Origin: Allorhizobium borbori
Lineage (GTDB): Bacteria; Pseudomonadota; Alphaproteobacteria; Rhizobiales; Rhizobiaceae
Direction: 5' to 3'
DNA length: 64,000 nt
NCBI RefSeq assembly: GCF_014196535.1
Contig: NZ_JACIDU010000001.1
Coordinates: 367,910-431,909, forward strand
Of the stretch, positions 63,983 to 64,000 are shown in pieces. Position 1 is the stretch's first letter, and every line of letters starts with the position of its first letter. The position numbers and the translations under genes are program-made. The notes under the pieces are model-generated. The model saw nothing but the letters and a program-made list of their open reading frames with translations, made no database searches and was not told the origin of the DNA.

Positions 63983-64000
63983 TTATATATTGGAAGCATG

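Overview
The window looks like core chromosome of a rhizobial alphaproteobacterium (Hyphomicrobiales, Rhizobiaceae: Agrobacterium/Rhizobium-like). The evidence is a GC-rich codon style with long open shadow frames, the rimP-nusA-ylxR-infB-rbfA-truB order, rpsO-pnp nearby, an RHH-less PutA with a divergent Lrp-type PutR, and a minus-strand small RNA of the alphaproteobacterial CCUCCUCCC-loop type. I see no insertion sequence, prophage, CRISPR array or obvious pseudogene. This assignment rests on remembered family features, not on a search.

Layout. 1-3.1 kb: fabI, an AraC regulator and rsmC. 3.2-15.6 kb: translation and RNA-processing genes on the minus strand (pnp, rpsO, truB, rbfA, infB, ylxR, nusA, rimP). 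A secreted alpha/beta hydrolase and a membrane-anchored AraC regulator sit between truB and rpsO. rimP starts with TTG behind a probable transcription attenuator. 15.9-20.9 kb: an SDR dehydrogenase followed by a complete polyamine/opine-type ABC importer. 20.9-25.9 kb: a TetR repressor divergent from a two-gene beta-oxidation operon. 26-29.3 kb: an Ldh_2-type dehydrogenase and tonB-exbD-exbB. 29.5-33.4 kb: a small surface-polysaccharide group (TupA-like ATP-grasp, flippase, GumK-like glycosyltransferase). 33.4-33.6 kb: the three-hairpin small RNA.

33.6-38.3 kb holds six minus-strand genes, every junction overlapping by 1 or 4 nt. They encode a FecB/FecCD/FepC-type ABC importer, two amidotransferase-fold proteins without the usual catalytic cysteine, and an FmdE-like protein. 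I cannot name a substrate, and I regard this as the best candidate for an undescribed system. It is divergent from an EfeUOB ferrous-iron system with an extra cupredoxin-less EfeM (38.6-42.8 kb). Then come an unrecognised multi-pass membrane protein, putA/putR (44.4-48.7 kb), and a hybrid histidine kinase with two receivers and an Hpt domain that overlaps a REC-GGDEF protein (48.7-53.8 kb).

53.8-63.8 kb is a phosphonate-use locus. It has phnX, an FAD oxidoreductase of the type found beside 2-aminoethylphosphonate genes, a MocR regulator, and a divergent ABC importer followed by a sulfatase-superfamily phosphonate-monoester-hydrolase-like enzyme. The last gene has its own PHO-box-like promoter. 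No phnW transaminase is present. The inferred route is ester cleavage, then oxidative deamination to phosphonoacetaldehyde, then C-P hydrolysis. The second permease has an unusual coiled-coil plus proline-rich repeat tail. The window ends with an initiator tRNA on the minus strand.
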